Below are positions 41,716-49,744 of a stretch of DNA of 64,000 nt, one piece after another. Each line of letters opens with the position of its first letter. The first letter of the stretch is position 1. Below the pieces are notes generated by a model. It searched no databases. It had not been told where the DNA came from and saw only the letters and a program-made list of their open reading frames with translations. A program made the position numbers and the translations under genes. Origin of the DNA: Hyphomicrobium_A sp963782555 (lineage in GTDB: Bacteria; Pseudomonadota; Alphaproteobacteria; Rhizobiales; Hyphomicrobiaceae). The stretch spans positions 496,001-560,000 of the forward strand of contig CAWAKB010000003.1 in the NCBI GenBank assembly GCA_963782555.1, read 5' to 3'.

Positions 41716-42411
41716 TCACGCAGGTGGCACTGCGCCACGCGCCACTCTATCGGCCGTCCGTCGATGGCAAACACCACCGAGTTCGAGCTTCATCAGCGGC
41801 GTCCCTTCGGCAACCTTGAGCTCTTCGGCAACCTCTCCCTCCGCGGCCGTCACGCTGACCTTTTCTTGGGCACGTGCCAGCAGGACGCCGTAGCGGTGTG
41901 CGAGAACGACGATACTGGGCGAGATGTCCGTATCCTGCGCGAGGCCGGGAAAACGTGATTGAGGCACGGTCGATTCCTCAACCATAAGCGGGTGGCCGTC
42001 ATGCATGCGCACGCGGCGCAGCCGCAGCACCGGCTCCCCGCTGCGCAGTTGCAGCAGTCGCGTCTCCGTTGCGTTGGCCGTGGCCGGTGAGACCTCGCAG
42101 CTCTCGACCTCGCCCACGATGCGAATTCCATCGGGGTCGCGGATGTTGCTGAAGCGGATCGCGCATTCGTCCGAGGTTTGATCAATGACGAAAGTGCCCC
42201 GGCCCTGCCGGCGCGAGATCAAGCGCTCGCTCTCCATCTCGTCGAGCGCCTTGCGCACGGTCCCTACGCTGATGCCCAGCTCGCGCGACAGCTCGATCTC
42301 ATTGGGGATCGCCGCGCCCGGCTTCCAAGCTCCCGCAACGATGCGCTGCACGAGCATGTCCTTCACTTGCAGGTAGAGGGGGCGAGTAGAAAAGCGACCG
42401 ACCGCTGTCAT
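41716..42411 (-). CDS. GntR/HutC-family regulator, C-terminus frameshifted (231 aa as read)
   Basis: The N-terminal winged helix is intact: 'RPLYLQVKDMLVQRIVAGAW', 'LSRELGISVGTVRKALDEME' and 'LISRRQGRGTFV'. The UTRA effector domain follows to about residue 208. The last ~20 residues ('GGVCHRRTADRVARGAVPPA') are out of frame: after a one-base shift near 41783 the expected ending 'VVFAIDGRPIEWRVAQCHL' and 'DNYYMTEIH' is readable, stopping at 41688. The gene is either recently mutated or carries a sequencing indel. It is divergent from the biotin operon, 775 bp away. Regulation of biotin genes, as for BioR, is possible but no BioR-type box (TTATMKATAA) was found. Confidence 0.82.
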   Translation of the reverse strand: MTAVGRFSTRPLYLQVKDMLVQRIVAGAWKPGAAIPNEIELSRELGISVGTVRKALDEMESERLISRRQGRGTFVIDQTSDECAIRFSNIRDPDGIRIVGEVESCEVSPATANATETRLLQLRSGEPVLRLRRVRMHDGHPLMVEESTVPQSRFPGLAQDTDISPSIVVLAHRYGVLLARAQEKVSVTAAEGEVAEELKVAEGTPLMKLELGGVCHRRTADRVARGAVPPA

Positions 42412-43186
42412 TGCTTGAGCCCTCGAAGGTTGGCCTGCCCATACATCCCTCGAGTTGGATCAAATCCGCTATCGGAAATAGCGTATCCTACAGAGGATCC
42501 AGGACGCAAGTTTCACCCCACCACTGCGCTCCGCCCAGAAGAATTCAGCGCAACCACTTCGATTGATTGAAGTAGAGCACAATAATTAGACTGTAACTAT
42601 AGCACGAATTCGTCGGTGCGGCGTTCCTTTGTCCACCATTATTTCAGCCCCTTGACTGGAGAGTGCGACATACGGGCGCGAGATCGTCCAGCGTTGCGGT
42701 GTCTCGAATAATGGCAATTGCAATTCTATCCTTGCGCAAACCAACTGCGCCTCGAGGAGCAGCAGCGGTTTGCGCGTGCGACACAATACACCATAGCGCG
42801 CAACGAAATGAACGCCGGTCAGGGAGAAACCTACAGATTATTTCATACGGCCCTCGGCCCTGGAAATTGGAGGATGCGTAGAACGACAGCGTTTGCGCGA
42901 GAACGGTTATCCGCCGTCCTTTCCCGGATTTTGCGCCCGGTGGGACGGCACATGCGCGGGTGCTGCTGGAGCCCCTTCAAGCTGGCCGCGGCACGCGTAG
43001 CCCCCTCCGCACGCAACGGTCAGTCAGCCTCGCCGAGACCCCCTCCCTTTGCTCGGCGAGGCCCCTTCTCAGATTTGACCCCACCGAAGGCGGCTTCGTT
43101 AGCGCTTGCGAGACGGCCCGCTGCCGGTGCAAACATCGGGGCGTTGCCGAGCACCATCTTCTAGCCCGCGAGGGGAGAGCCGCCAC
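42412..43186. other. Long divergent intergenic region upstream of bioB
   Basis: 775 bp between the GntR regulator and bioB. It holds the palindrome at 42467-42483 and, close to bioB, a good ribosome binding site ('GAGGGGAG'). Reading frames inside have no recognisable content. No BioR box and no riboswitch-like structure was recognised. Confidence 0.5.
42467..42483. promoter_or_regulatory. Candidate operator, CGCTAT-N5-ATAGCG palindrome
   Basis: Perfect 6-bp arms separated by 5 bp, 56 bp upstream of the GntR-family start codon. The size and position fit an autoregulatory GntR operator. No second full copy was seen before bioB. Confidence 0.45.
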
Positions 43187-44224
43187 ATGATGGACCTGCG
43201 GACGCCTGAGGCCCGCCGCTCCAGCCCCGATGCCGATCGGGTCCTGCGCCACGATTGGACGCGCGCCGAGGCACTGGCCCTTTATGAGGCGCCCTTCAAC
43301 GACCTTCTCTATCGCGCGCATACGCTTCATCGGCGTTTCTTTGATCCCAATGCCGTCCAGAAGAGCCGGCTCTTGAGCATCAAGACCGGCGGCTGCGCCG
43401 AGGATTGCGGCTACTGCAGCCAGTCCGCCCACCATGAGTTTGGCATAGCGGCAACAAAGCTCATGGCGCTCGGGAATGTTCTCGACGAGGCCAGACGTGC
43501 GCGCGACGCCGGCGCCACACGCTACTGCATGGGTGCAGCGTGGCGGTCGCCCAAGGCGCGCGACATGGATCTCTTGTGCGCCATGGTCGAAGGCGTCAGA
43601 GCGCTGGGACTCGAGACCTGCATGACGCTCGGCATGCTCTCCGACGACGACGTCGCCAGGCTCAAGACGGCGGGTCTCGACTACTACAACCACAACATCG
43701 ATACGTCCGAGCGCTTCTACAGTGAGATCATCACGACACGCACGTTCGCCGATCGGCTCGAGACCCTCGCCCGCGTGCGCGAAGCCGGCATCAAGGTCTG
43801 TGCCGGGGGCATCGTCGGCATGGGCGAGGAGCCCGAGGACCGCGTCGACATGCTGGTCACGCTCGCCAACCTGCCGCAGCATCCCGAGAGCGTGCCGATC
43901 AACATGCTGATTGCGGTGCCCGGCACGCCGCTCGCTAAGGCGGAACGGATCGACGCGATCGCCTTCGTGCGCGCAATTGCGCTTGCCCGCATTCTGATGC
44001 CGACGTCGTACGTGAGGCTATCGGCCGGACGCAAAGACATGAGCGACGAGACGCAAGCGCTCTGCTTCTTTGCCGGCGCCAACTCGATCTTCGTCGGCGA
44101 CGTGCTGCTCACGGCTGAGAACCCGGGCGAGGATTCCGATGCCGCGCTGTTCGCCAAGCTTGGTTTGACGCCGCTTGAAGCGGACCCGCGCTCGGGCGAG
44201 CGGGACAATGCACAAGACGCATGA
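43187..44224 (+). CDS. bioB: Biotin synthase (345 aa)
   Basis: Radical-SAM enzyme inserting sulfur into dethiobiotin. The 4Fe-4S motif is 'CAEDCGYCSQS' (CxxxCxxC); further family marks are 'YNHNIDTSERFYSEIITTRT', 'GGIVGMGEE' and 'VRLSAGRKDMSDETQALCFF' with the Arg/Cys ligands of the second cluster. The start at 43187 is preceded by 'GAGGGGAG' and gives the normal length. First gene of the five-gene operon; its end overlaps bioF by 17 bp. Confidence 0.97.
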   Translation: MMDLRTPEARRSSPDADRVLRHDWTRAEALALYEAPFNDLLYRAHTLHRRFFDPNAVQKSRLLSIKTGGCAEDCGYCSQSAHHEFGIAATKLMALGNVLDEARRARDAGATRYCMGAAWRSPKARDMDLLCAMVEGVRALGLETCMTLGMLSDDDVARLKTAGLDYYNHNIDTSERFYSEIITTRTFADRLETLARVREAGIKVCAGGIVGMGEEPEDRVDMLVTLANLPQHPESVPINMLIAVPGTPLAKAERIDAIAFVRAIALARILMPTSYVRLSAGRKDMSDETQALCFFAGANSIFVGDVLLTAENPGEDSDAALFAKLGLTPLEADPRSGERDNAQDA

Positions 44225-45341
44225 GCGCGCACTCGATGCGCTGGCCCGACGAGGCCGGCATCGCGTGCTTATGGCGCCGGCCGGCGCCGACTTCACCTCC
44301 AACGATTATCTGGGGCTTGCCACCTCGCGCGAGCTGAGAGACGCCGCGCGCGCCGCCCTGGAGCGCGGCGTGCCCGTCGGGGCCGGCGGCTCGCGCCTGC
44401 TGCGCGGCAATCATCGCGAGCACGAGGCGCTCGAATCCGAGGCCGCCGCCTTCTTCGGTGCCCAAACTGCCCTTTTCCTCGGCGGCGGCTTCGTTGCCAA
44501 CGTGGCCCTGTTCTCGACACTGCCGCAGCGGGCCGACCTGATCGTGCACGACGCGCTGATCCATGCGAGCGTCCATGAGGGGATGCGGACCAGCAAGGCT
44601 GAGCGCGCCGAGGCGCACCACAACGACGCCCAGGCCTTCGAGGACGCCATCGAGGACTGGCGCGCGGCCGGCGGCACGGGAACGCCCTGGATCGCGGTTG
44701 AAAGTCTCTACAGCATGGACGGCGACCGGGCGCCGCTCGCTGATCTCATGGACATCGCCGATCGTCACGACGGCATCCTCGTCATCGACGAGGCGCACGC
44801 CACCGGCATCTTCGGTTCGGAGGGGCGCGGGCTCGGCGCCGATCTCGAAGGCCGCAGCAACGTGGTGACGCTCCACACCTGCGGAAAGGCGCTGGGTGTG
44901 ATGGGCGCGCTCGTCCTGGGTCCGCAAGTGCTGCGCGATTATCTCGTCAACCGCTGCCGCCCGTTCATCTATGCCACCGCCCCTTCGCCCTTGGTGGCGG
45001 CTCTGGTGCGGGCGGCGCTGCTGATCTGCCGCTTCGATTCCGACCGGCGCGAGCGGCTGCACAAGCTTGCCGCCTTTGGCGGCCAGCAGCTCGAGAGCCT
45101 TTGCGGCATTACGCCTTCGGGCTCGCAGATCCAACCCGTTATCGTCGGCGCCGACGAGCGTGCGGTGCGCCTCGCTGCAGCCATGCAGGCGCGCGGCTTT
45201 GATGTTCGCGCCGTGCGCCCGCCCACGGTGCCGGAAGGCACGGCGCGCTTGCGGCTTTCCTGGACGCTGAACGTGATTGCCCCTTGCGTCGAGGCGATGG
45301 TGGCAGCGCTCGCCGAGGAACTGGAAAGGGTTCAGCCATGA
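44208..45341 (+). CDS. bioF: 8-amino-7-oxononanoate synthase (377 aa)
   Basis: PLP-dependent enzyme that condenses pimeloyl-ACP/CoA with L-alanine. Visible marks are 'FTSNDYLGLATSRELRDAAR', 'GAGGSRLLRGNH', 'VIDEAHATGIFG' and the PLP Lys in 'TLHTCGKALGVMGA'. The ATG at 44208 lies within the end of bioB (17-bp overlap), indicating translational coupling. Its stop overlaps the bioD ATG by 4 bp. Confidence 0.96.
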   Translation: MHKTHERALDALARRGRHRVLMAPAGADFTSNDYLGLATSRELRDAARAALERGVPVGAGGSRLLRGNHREHEALESEAAAFFGAQTALFLGGGFVANVALFSTLPQRADLIVHDALIHASVHEGMRTSKAERAEAHHNDAQAFEDAIEDWRAAGGTGTPWIAVESLYSMDGDRAPLADLMDIADRHDGILVIDEAHATGIFGSEGRGLGADLEGRSNVVTLHTCGKALGVMGALVLGPQVLRDYLVNRCRPFIYATAPSPLVAALVRAALLICRFDSDRRERLHKLAAFGGQQLESLCGITPSGSQIQPVIVGADERAVRLAAAMQARGFDVRAVRPPTVPEGTARLRLSWTLNVIAPCVEAMVAALAEELERVQP

Positions 45342-45979
45342 GCCCGGGTCTCGTCGTCGCCGGCACCGATACCGATGTGGGCAAGACAGTCTTTGCGGCG
45401 GCGCTCGTTGCCGCGCTCGATGGCTGCTACTGGAAGCCGGTGCAGTGCGGGCTTGCGGCCGAGACCGATGCCGAGATCGTCGGGCGGCTGTCCGGCTTGC
45501 CGAAGAGCCGTATTCTTCCAGAGGTCTATCGTCTCAAAACACCCGCTTCACCGCACCTGGCGGCAGAACTTGACGGCCTCGAGATCGACGTCGAGCGGCT
45601 GGTTCCGCCCGCATCGGAGCGGCCGCTCGTCATTGAGCCTGCCGGCGGCCTCATGGTTCCGCTCACCCGACGCGTCCTGCAGGTCGATCGGATCGCCCGC
45701 TGGAAACGTCCCGTCGTCTTGTGTGCGTCGACCCGGCTCGGCACCATCAATCACAGTCTGCTCTCGATCGAGGCCATCAAGCACCGCGCGATCCCGCTCC
45801 TTGGCATCGCCTTCATCGGCGAGGAGCAGGCCGATTCCGAGCGCACGATCGCCGAGATGGGCCGCGTCCGGCTACTCGGGCGACTGCCGCACATCGATCC
45901 CCTCACGCCAGCAGCGCTGCGCGAAGCTTTCGACCAGCACTTCGATCGCGCGGATTTTCTTGCGGACGTGACCTCATGA
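45338..45979 (+). CDS. bioD: ATP-dependent dethiobiotin synthetase (213 aa)
   Basis: P-loop enzyme that closes the ureido ring: 'VVAGTDTDVGKTVFAAALVA' with Walker A 'GTDTDVGKT', followed by 'YWKPVQCG' for substrate binding and 'EPAGGLMVPLT'. Slightly short for the family but complete. Overlaps both neighbours by 4 bp (ATGA). Confidence 0.95.
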   Translation: MSPGLVVAGTDTDVGKTVFAAALVAALDGCYWKPVQCGLAAETDAEIVGRLSGLPKSRILPEVYRLKTPASPHLAAELDGLEIDVERLVPPASERPLVIEPAGGLMVPLTRRVLQVDRIARWKRPVVLCASTRLGTINHSLLSIEAIKHRAIPLLGIAFIGEEQADSERTIAEMGRVRLLGRLPHIDPLTPAALREAFDQHFDRADFLADVTS

Positions 45980-47244
45980 GCGCGCGCCCTGCGTCACCGG
46001 TCTGGCACCCCTTCACACAGCATGCGCTGCAGCCCGACATGGTCGCGATCGCGCGCAGCGAGGGCGCATGGCTCGAGACGCCAAACGGCCGCCGCATCCT
46101 CGATGCCATCTCGTCATGGTGGGTGGTGACGCACGGCCATCGCCACCCGCACATCATCGCCGCCATCAAGGACCAGACCGACAGCCTCGATCAGGTGATC
46201 TTCGCCGGGTTCACCCAAGCTCCCGCAGAGCGGCTCGCGCGCGGCCTCCTTGCCATCGCGCCGCCTGGCCTTTCGCATGTGTTCTTCTCCGACAGCGGCT
46301 CCACCTCGGTGGAGGTCGCGCTCAAGATGGCGCTCGGCTACTGGAACAACATCGGCGAGCCTCGCCACCGCATCCTGGCGCTGGAGCACGCCTATCATGG
46401 CGACACCATCGGCGGCATGTCGGTCGGTGCGCGCGGGCTTTTCAACGCTCCCTATGAGCCGCTGCTGTTCGAGGTGGGGCGCATCCCGTTTCCCGCCGAA
46501 GGTCATGCGCAGGATGCCATCGAAGTGCTCGAGGCCGTGTGTGCGGAGGGCGACGTTGCTGCACTCATTCTCGAGCCGTTGATTCTCGGCGCCGGCGGCA
46601 TGCTCATCTATTCGGCCGACACGCTCTCAGCGATGAAGCGCGTGTGCGAGCGCCATGGTGTGCTCGTCATTGCCGACGAGGTCATGACGGGTTGGGGCCG
46701 TACCGGCACGCTCTTTGCGTGCGAGCAGGCGGGCATTGCGCCCGACATTCTGTGCCTCGCCAAGGGCCTCACGGGGGGCTCGCTGCCGCTCGCCGTCACA
46801 CTGTGCTCGGCCCCGATCTTCGAGGCGCATCTTTCCCCCGACCGCACCCGCACGTTCTTTCACTCAAGCTCGTATACCGCCAACCCGATTGCCTGCGCGG
46901 CGGCCGTGGCCAACCTCGAGGTCTGGGAACACGAGCCCGTAGCCGATCGGATCGCAGCCCTTTCCGAGCGCCAGGCCGAGCACCTCGCGCCATTCCAGGC
47001 CGATGCGCGCTTCAAACATGTGCGCCAGCTCGGCACCATCACGGCGCTCGACCTCGACGTGGCCGACGGCGGCTATCTGGCCGGGATCTGGCCCAAGCTC
47101 TATTCTCACTTTCTGGAGCGCGGCGTGCTGCTGCGCCCGCTCGGAAACACGATCTACGTCATGCCGCCCTACTGCATCACGAGCGGCGAGCTCGACCTGG
47201 TCTATGCCGCGATCGATGCGGCCGCCGACGCGGTGGGGGGATAG
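45976..47244 (+). CDS. bioA: Adenosylmethionine-8-amino-7-oxononanoate aminotransferase (422 aa)
   Basis: Class III PLP aminotransferase: starts 'VWHPFTQHALQPDMV', the hallmark BioA N-terminus, with 'DAISSWWVVTHGHRHPHI', 'FSDSGSTSVEVALKMAL', 'VIADEVMTGWGRTGTLFACE' and PLP Lys in 'LCLAKGLTGGSLPLA'. It uses SAM as amino donor to make 7,8-diaminopelargonate. Overlaps bioD by 4 bp; bioZ follows after 5 bp. Confidence 0.97.
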   Translation: MSARPASPVWHPFTQHALQPDMVAIARSEGAWLETPNGRRILDAISSWWVVTHGHRHPHIIAAIKDQTDSLDQVIFAGFTQAPAERLARGLLAIAPPGLSHVFFSDSGSTSVEVALKMALGYWNNIGEPRHRILALEHAYHGDTIGGMSVGARGLFNAPYEPLLFEVGRIPFPAEGHAQDAIEVLEAVCAEGDVAALILEPLILGAGGMLIYSADTLSAMKRVCERHGVLVIADEVMTGWGRTGTLFACEQAGIAPDILCLAKGLTGGSLPLAVTLCSAPIFEAHLSPDRTRTFFHSSSYTANPIACAAAVANLEVWEHEPVADRIAALSERQAEHLAPFQADARFKHVRQLGTITALDLDVADGGYLAGIWPKLYSHFLERGVLLRPLGNTIYVMPPYCITSGELDLVYAAIDAAADAVGG

Positions 47245-47249
47245 TCACC

Positions 47250-48239
47250 GTGCCCAAGGCCGCGAAGGGCTCTGAGATCGTCGGACTCGGCCACTACGCG
47301 CCGGGGCGGCGCGTTGCCAGCGTCGAGATCGAGAAGCGGCTCGGCCTCGAGCCCGGCTGGATCGAACGCCGTACCGGCATCGTTGAGCGCCGCTACGCGG
47401 CCGAGGGCGAGGCGTTGACCGACATCGCCGTCAAGGCCGGCGAAATGGCGTTGCAACAATCCGGTATCGACGGCTCGCGCATCGCTCTCACCTTGCTCGC
47501 CACCAGCACGCCAGATCACCTGTTGCCGCCCTCGGCGCCGTTGCTGGCGCAGCGCCTGGGGCTTGCGGGCTCAGGTGCCATCGACATGGCGGGCGCCTGC
47601 GCCGGGTTTCTCTATGCGCTGGTGCTGGGAGATTTGTTCGTGCGCGTACACAACGCGCCCGTCCTGGTGGTAGCAGCCAATATCCTTTCGCGGCGGATCA
47701 ACCCGGCCGAGCGGGCAAGCTGCGTGCTCTTCTCTGATGCCGCCGGTGCGGTTCTCCTTGCTCCGTCAGAAGACCCCGGATCGGGCGTGCTCGGCGCCAA
47801 GCTCACCTCCGACGGCAGCGGCTACGATCTCATCAAGATCGCGGCCGGTGGGAGCCGGCACCCCTTCGTTTCCGATGCGCCCATCGAGGAGACCTTGATG
47901 ACGATCTCGGACGGCCAGGCCGTGTTCACCAAGGCGGTGGACATGATGGTCGCCGCCTCCCGCGACGCGCTCCAGCAGGCCGGACTCACCATGGCGGACA
48001 TCGATCTGTTCGTCCCGCACCAGGCCAACGCCCGCATCATGGCCGCCGTCGCGCGCCAGCTCGGCGTCCCGGACGGCAGGCTCGTCTCGACGGTGGCCGA
48101 GTATGGCAACAGCTCGGCGGCGACGATCCCCTTTACTTTGTCGTCGGCTGCGCGCGGGGCTTTACAGCCTGCCGCCAAAGTCCTCATGTGCGCTGCCGGC
48201 GCGGGGCTGACGGGCGGTGCCGTCGTGCTCGCGGCATGA
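47250..48239 (+). CDS. bioZ: BioZ, 3-oxopimeloyl-ACP synthase / FabH-like (329 aa)
   Basis: KAS III fold with Cys-His-Asn triad: 'DMAGACAGFLYAL', 'FVPHQANARIMAA' and 'EYGNSSAATIPF'. As the fifth gene of bioBFDAZ it fits BioZ, known from alphaproteobacteria to condense glutaryl-CoA with malonyl-ACP, which starts pimelate synthesis without BioC/BioH. The GTG start at 47250 gives normal FabH length; the much longer open frame upstream overlaps bioA and is not coding. The typical lysine-degradation source of glutaryl-CoA is not in this window. Confidence 0.93.
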   Translation: MPKAAKGSEIVGLGHYAPGRRVASVEIEKRLGLEPGWIERRTGIVERRYAAEGEALTDIAVKAGEMALQQSGIDGSRIALTLLATSTPDHLLPPSAPLLAQRLGLAGSGAIDMAGACAGFLYALVLGDLFVRVHNAPVLVVAANILSRRINPAERASCVLFSDAAGAVLLAPSEDPGSGVLGAKLTSDGSGYDLIKIAAGGSRHPFVSDAPIEETLMTISDGQAVFTKAVDMMVAASRDALQQAGLTMADIDLFVPHQANARIMAAVARQLGVPDGRLVSTVAEYGNSSAATIPFTLSSAARGALQPAAKVLMCAAGAGLTGGAVVLAA

Positions 48240-48270
48240 GCGCGTTCGGCCTGGCTTGAGATGGGAGGAA

Positions 48271-48702
48271 ATGATGCTGGTGGCTCACCTTGCTCTCGTC
48301 GATGCGACGCTGTTCACGGGCGCGGCGTTCTATATCAACGTTGCCGAGCAGCCGGCCCGGCTCGGCCTCGACGACCGCGCGCTCTTGCAGGAATGGAAGC
48401 CGGCTTACAAGCGCGGGTTTGCCATGCAGGCAACCCTCGCCGTCCTTGGTTTCATACTCGGCGGCTGGGCATTCTATGTGACACGAGACTGGCGCTGGCT
48501 TGCGGGTGCGGTCGTCCTCGTCGCCAACTGGCCTTACACGCTGCTTTTCATTCTGCCCGTCAACGATGAGCTGATGAGCATCACGATCGAGAGGGCCGAC
48601 GAAAAGTCGACGGCGCTCATTCGCAAATGGGGGTCGCTTCACGCCGTGCGCACGTTTCTGGGCGCTGCGGCCACAGCGATTTTCGTGTGGGCCCTCAACT
48701 GA
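48271..48702 (+). CDS. DUF1772 family membrane protein (143 aa)
   Basis: Four predicted membrane helices with the DUF1772 pattern: a first helix 'HLALVDATLFTGAAFYINVA', a cytoplasmic loop 'EQPARLGLDDRALLQEWKPA', and 'WPYTLLFILPVNDELMSI' near the end. DUF1772 includes anthrone-oxygenase-like proteins, but most bacterial members are uncharacterised. 'GGGAGGAA' abuts the ATG pair at 48271/48274, so either may be used. It follows bioZ by 31 bp and may be read through from the biotin operon. Confidence 0.85.
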   Translation: MMLVAHLALVDATLFTGAAFYINVAEQPARLGLDDRALLQEWKPAYKRGFAMQATLAVLGFILGGWAFYVTRDWRWLAGAVVLVANWPYTLLFILPVNDELMSITIERADEKSTALIRKWGSLHAVRTFLGAAATAIFVWALN

Positions 48703-48735
48703 GCGGGACCGAGCCGGCACCTTGCGTCACGCGCC

Positions 48736-49581
48736 CTACTCCATGATCTCGGTGCGCACCTGGGCATAGCTCAGCACGGCAAAGAGCACAGTGCCGCCGA
48801 ACACGTTTCCGGCAAGCGTCGGCAGGAAGAAGCCGAAAGTCGCCGCCGACAGCGTGATACCACCCGTCAACACGCCGTAGAGTGCCTCCGCCGTGCCGGC
48901 GACCACGTGCGTGAAGCCGCACAGCGCGATGAGGGTCGTCATCAAGGTGATGACGGCGAACTCCGCCCCTTCCGAGGACGGCAGCATCCATACGAGGGCG
49001 GCGATGATCCAGCCGGAGCCCAGCCCCTTGACGAACATCTGCCAGGGCGTGTTCTGCATCATGAGCTGCACCATCGCGTGCATTTCTTGCGTGACCTCGC
49101 CCGACACCATGTTCGTATTGGCGATGGCGAACGCAAAGATAAAGCAGCCCACCACGTTGGCGGCGAGCACGATGCTCCACAACCGCAGCATGCCGAGAAG
49201 CCAGTCGAGTTTTCTGCGCATGATAACGGGCAGCACGGCCGTCAGTGTGTTCTCGGTGAAGAGCTGCTGCCGGCCCAGAATGACGATGAGGAAGCCGACG
49301 GCATAGCCGAACTTGGCGATGATCGACTTCCATTCGAAATCCGGCAGGTGCGCGGCGAGCACGGACTCGGTCAGGAAGGAGAAGCCGATGGAGATTCCGG
49401 CGGCCAGCCCCGACCACCACAGGGCCGAGAAAGTCCGCCCCAGCTCGCCTTCACCCTCGGTGCGGATGATCTCGTAGACGACGACGGCGCGCAGGCGCAT
49501 GCCGCCCTTCACCTGGCTTTTTTCCGCCCGCGACAGGCCGACCTTTGGCTCGGGGATGTCCTCGCCAGCCTTGTCCGTCAT
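48736..49581 (-). CDS. Formate/nitrite transporter (FNT) family protein (281 aa)
   Basis: Six membrane segments with FNT marks 'VLGRQQLFTENTLTAVLP' (written in the protein as ILGRQQLFTENT) and 'GNVFGGTVLFAVLSYAQVR' near the end. The ~45-residue charged N-terminus 'KVGLSRAEKSQVKGGMRLRA' is typical of the YfdC-like branch, whose substrate is less certain than for FocA. With an NAD formate dehydrogenase 6 kb away a formate role is attractive but unproven. ATG at 49581 with 'AGGAG' upstream. Confidence 0.88.
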   Translation of the reverse strand: MTDKAGEDIPEPKVGLSRAEKSQVKGGMRLRAVVVYEIIRTEGEGELGRTFSALWWSGLAAGISIGFSFLTESVLAAHLPDFEWKSIIAKFGYAVGFLIVILGRQQLFTENTLTAVLPVIMRRKLDWLLGMLRLWSIVLAANVVGCFIFAFAIANTNMVSGEVTQEMHAMVQLMMQNTPWQMFVKGLGSGWIIAALVWMLPSSEGAEFAVITLMTTLIALCGFTHVVAGTAEALYGVLTGGITLSAATFGFFLPTLAGNVFGGTVLFAVLSYAQVRTEIME

Positions 49582-49605
49582 GGGCAAACCCTCTCCTATT
49601 TTGCC

Positions 49606-49734
49606 ATCCTCGGGCTTGTCCCGAGGACCTAGCTCCAGACCAGCTCCAACGGAGCAAAATGGCAGCTATCGCTCGCCTAAGCGTTAGGTACCTGAGTCCG
49701 TTGAACTGTGGGTCCTCGGGACAAGCCCGAGGAT
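49606..49734. repeat. REP-like palindrome pair (23-bp units, inverted)
   Basis: A 23-bp unit at 49606-49628 containing CCTCGGG...CCCGAGG occurs again at 49712-49734 as its exact reverse complement. Each unit is itself a near-perfect palindrome, and the pair flanks an ~80-bp AT-richer spacer. This is the form of extragenic palindromic (REP/BIME-like) elements and lies between two convergent/co-directional genes, where it could also terminate transcription. Confidence 0.8.
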
Positions 49735-49744
49735 GACAGTGGGG

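Noticed and set aside
41716..42411. Assigning the GntR gene as bioR
   Set aside because: Location next to bioB is suggestive, but no BioR-type box is found and the C-terminus is UTRA-like rather than diagnostic.
42718..43164. Plus-strand open frame upstream of bioB
   Set aside because: Low-complexity Pro/Arg/Ser translation, no domain, no ribosome binding site; overlaps the expected promoter.
46539..47249. Long plus-strand frame preceding bioZ
   Set aside because: It lies inside bioA in another frame; codon content is Arg/Ala-rich shadow sequence.
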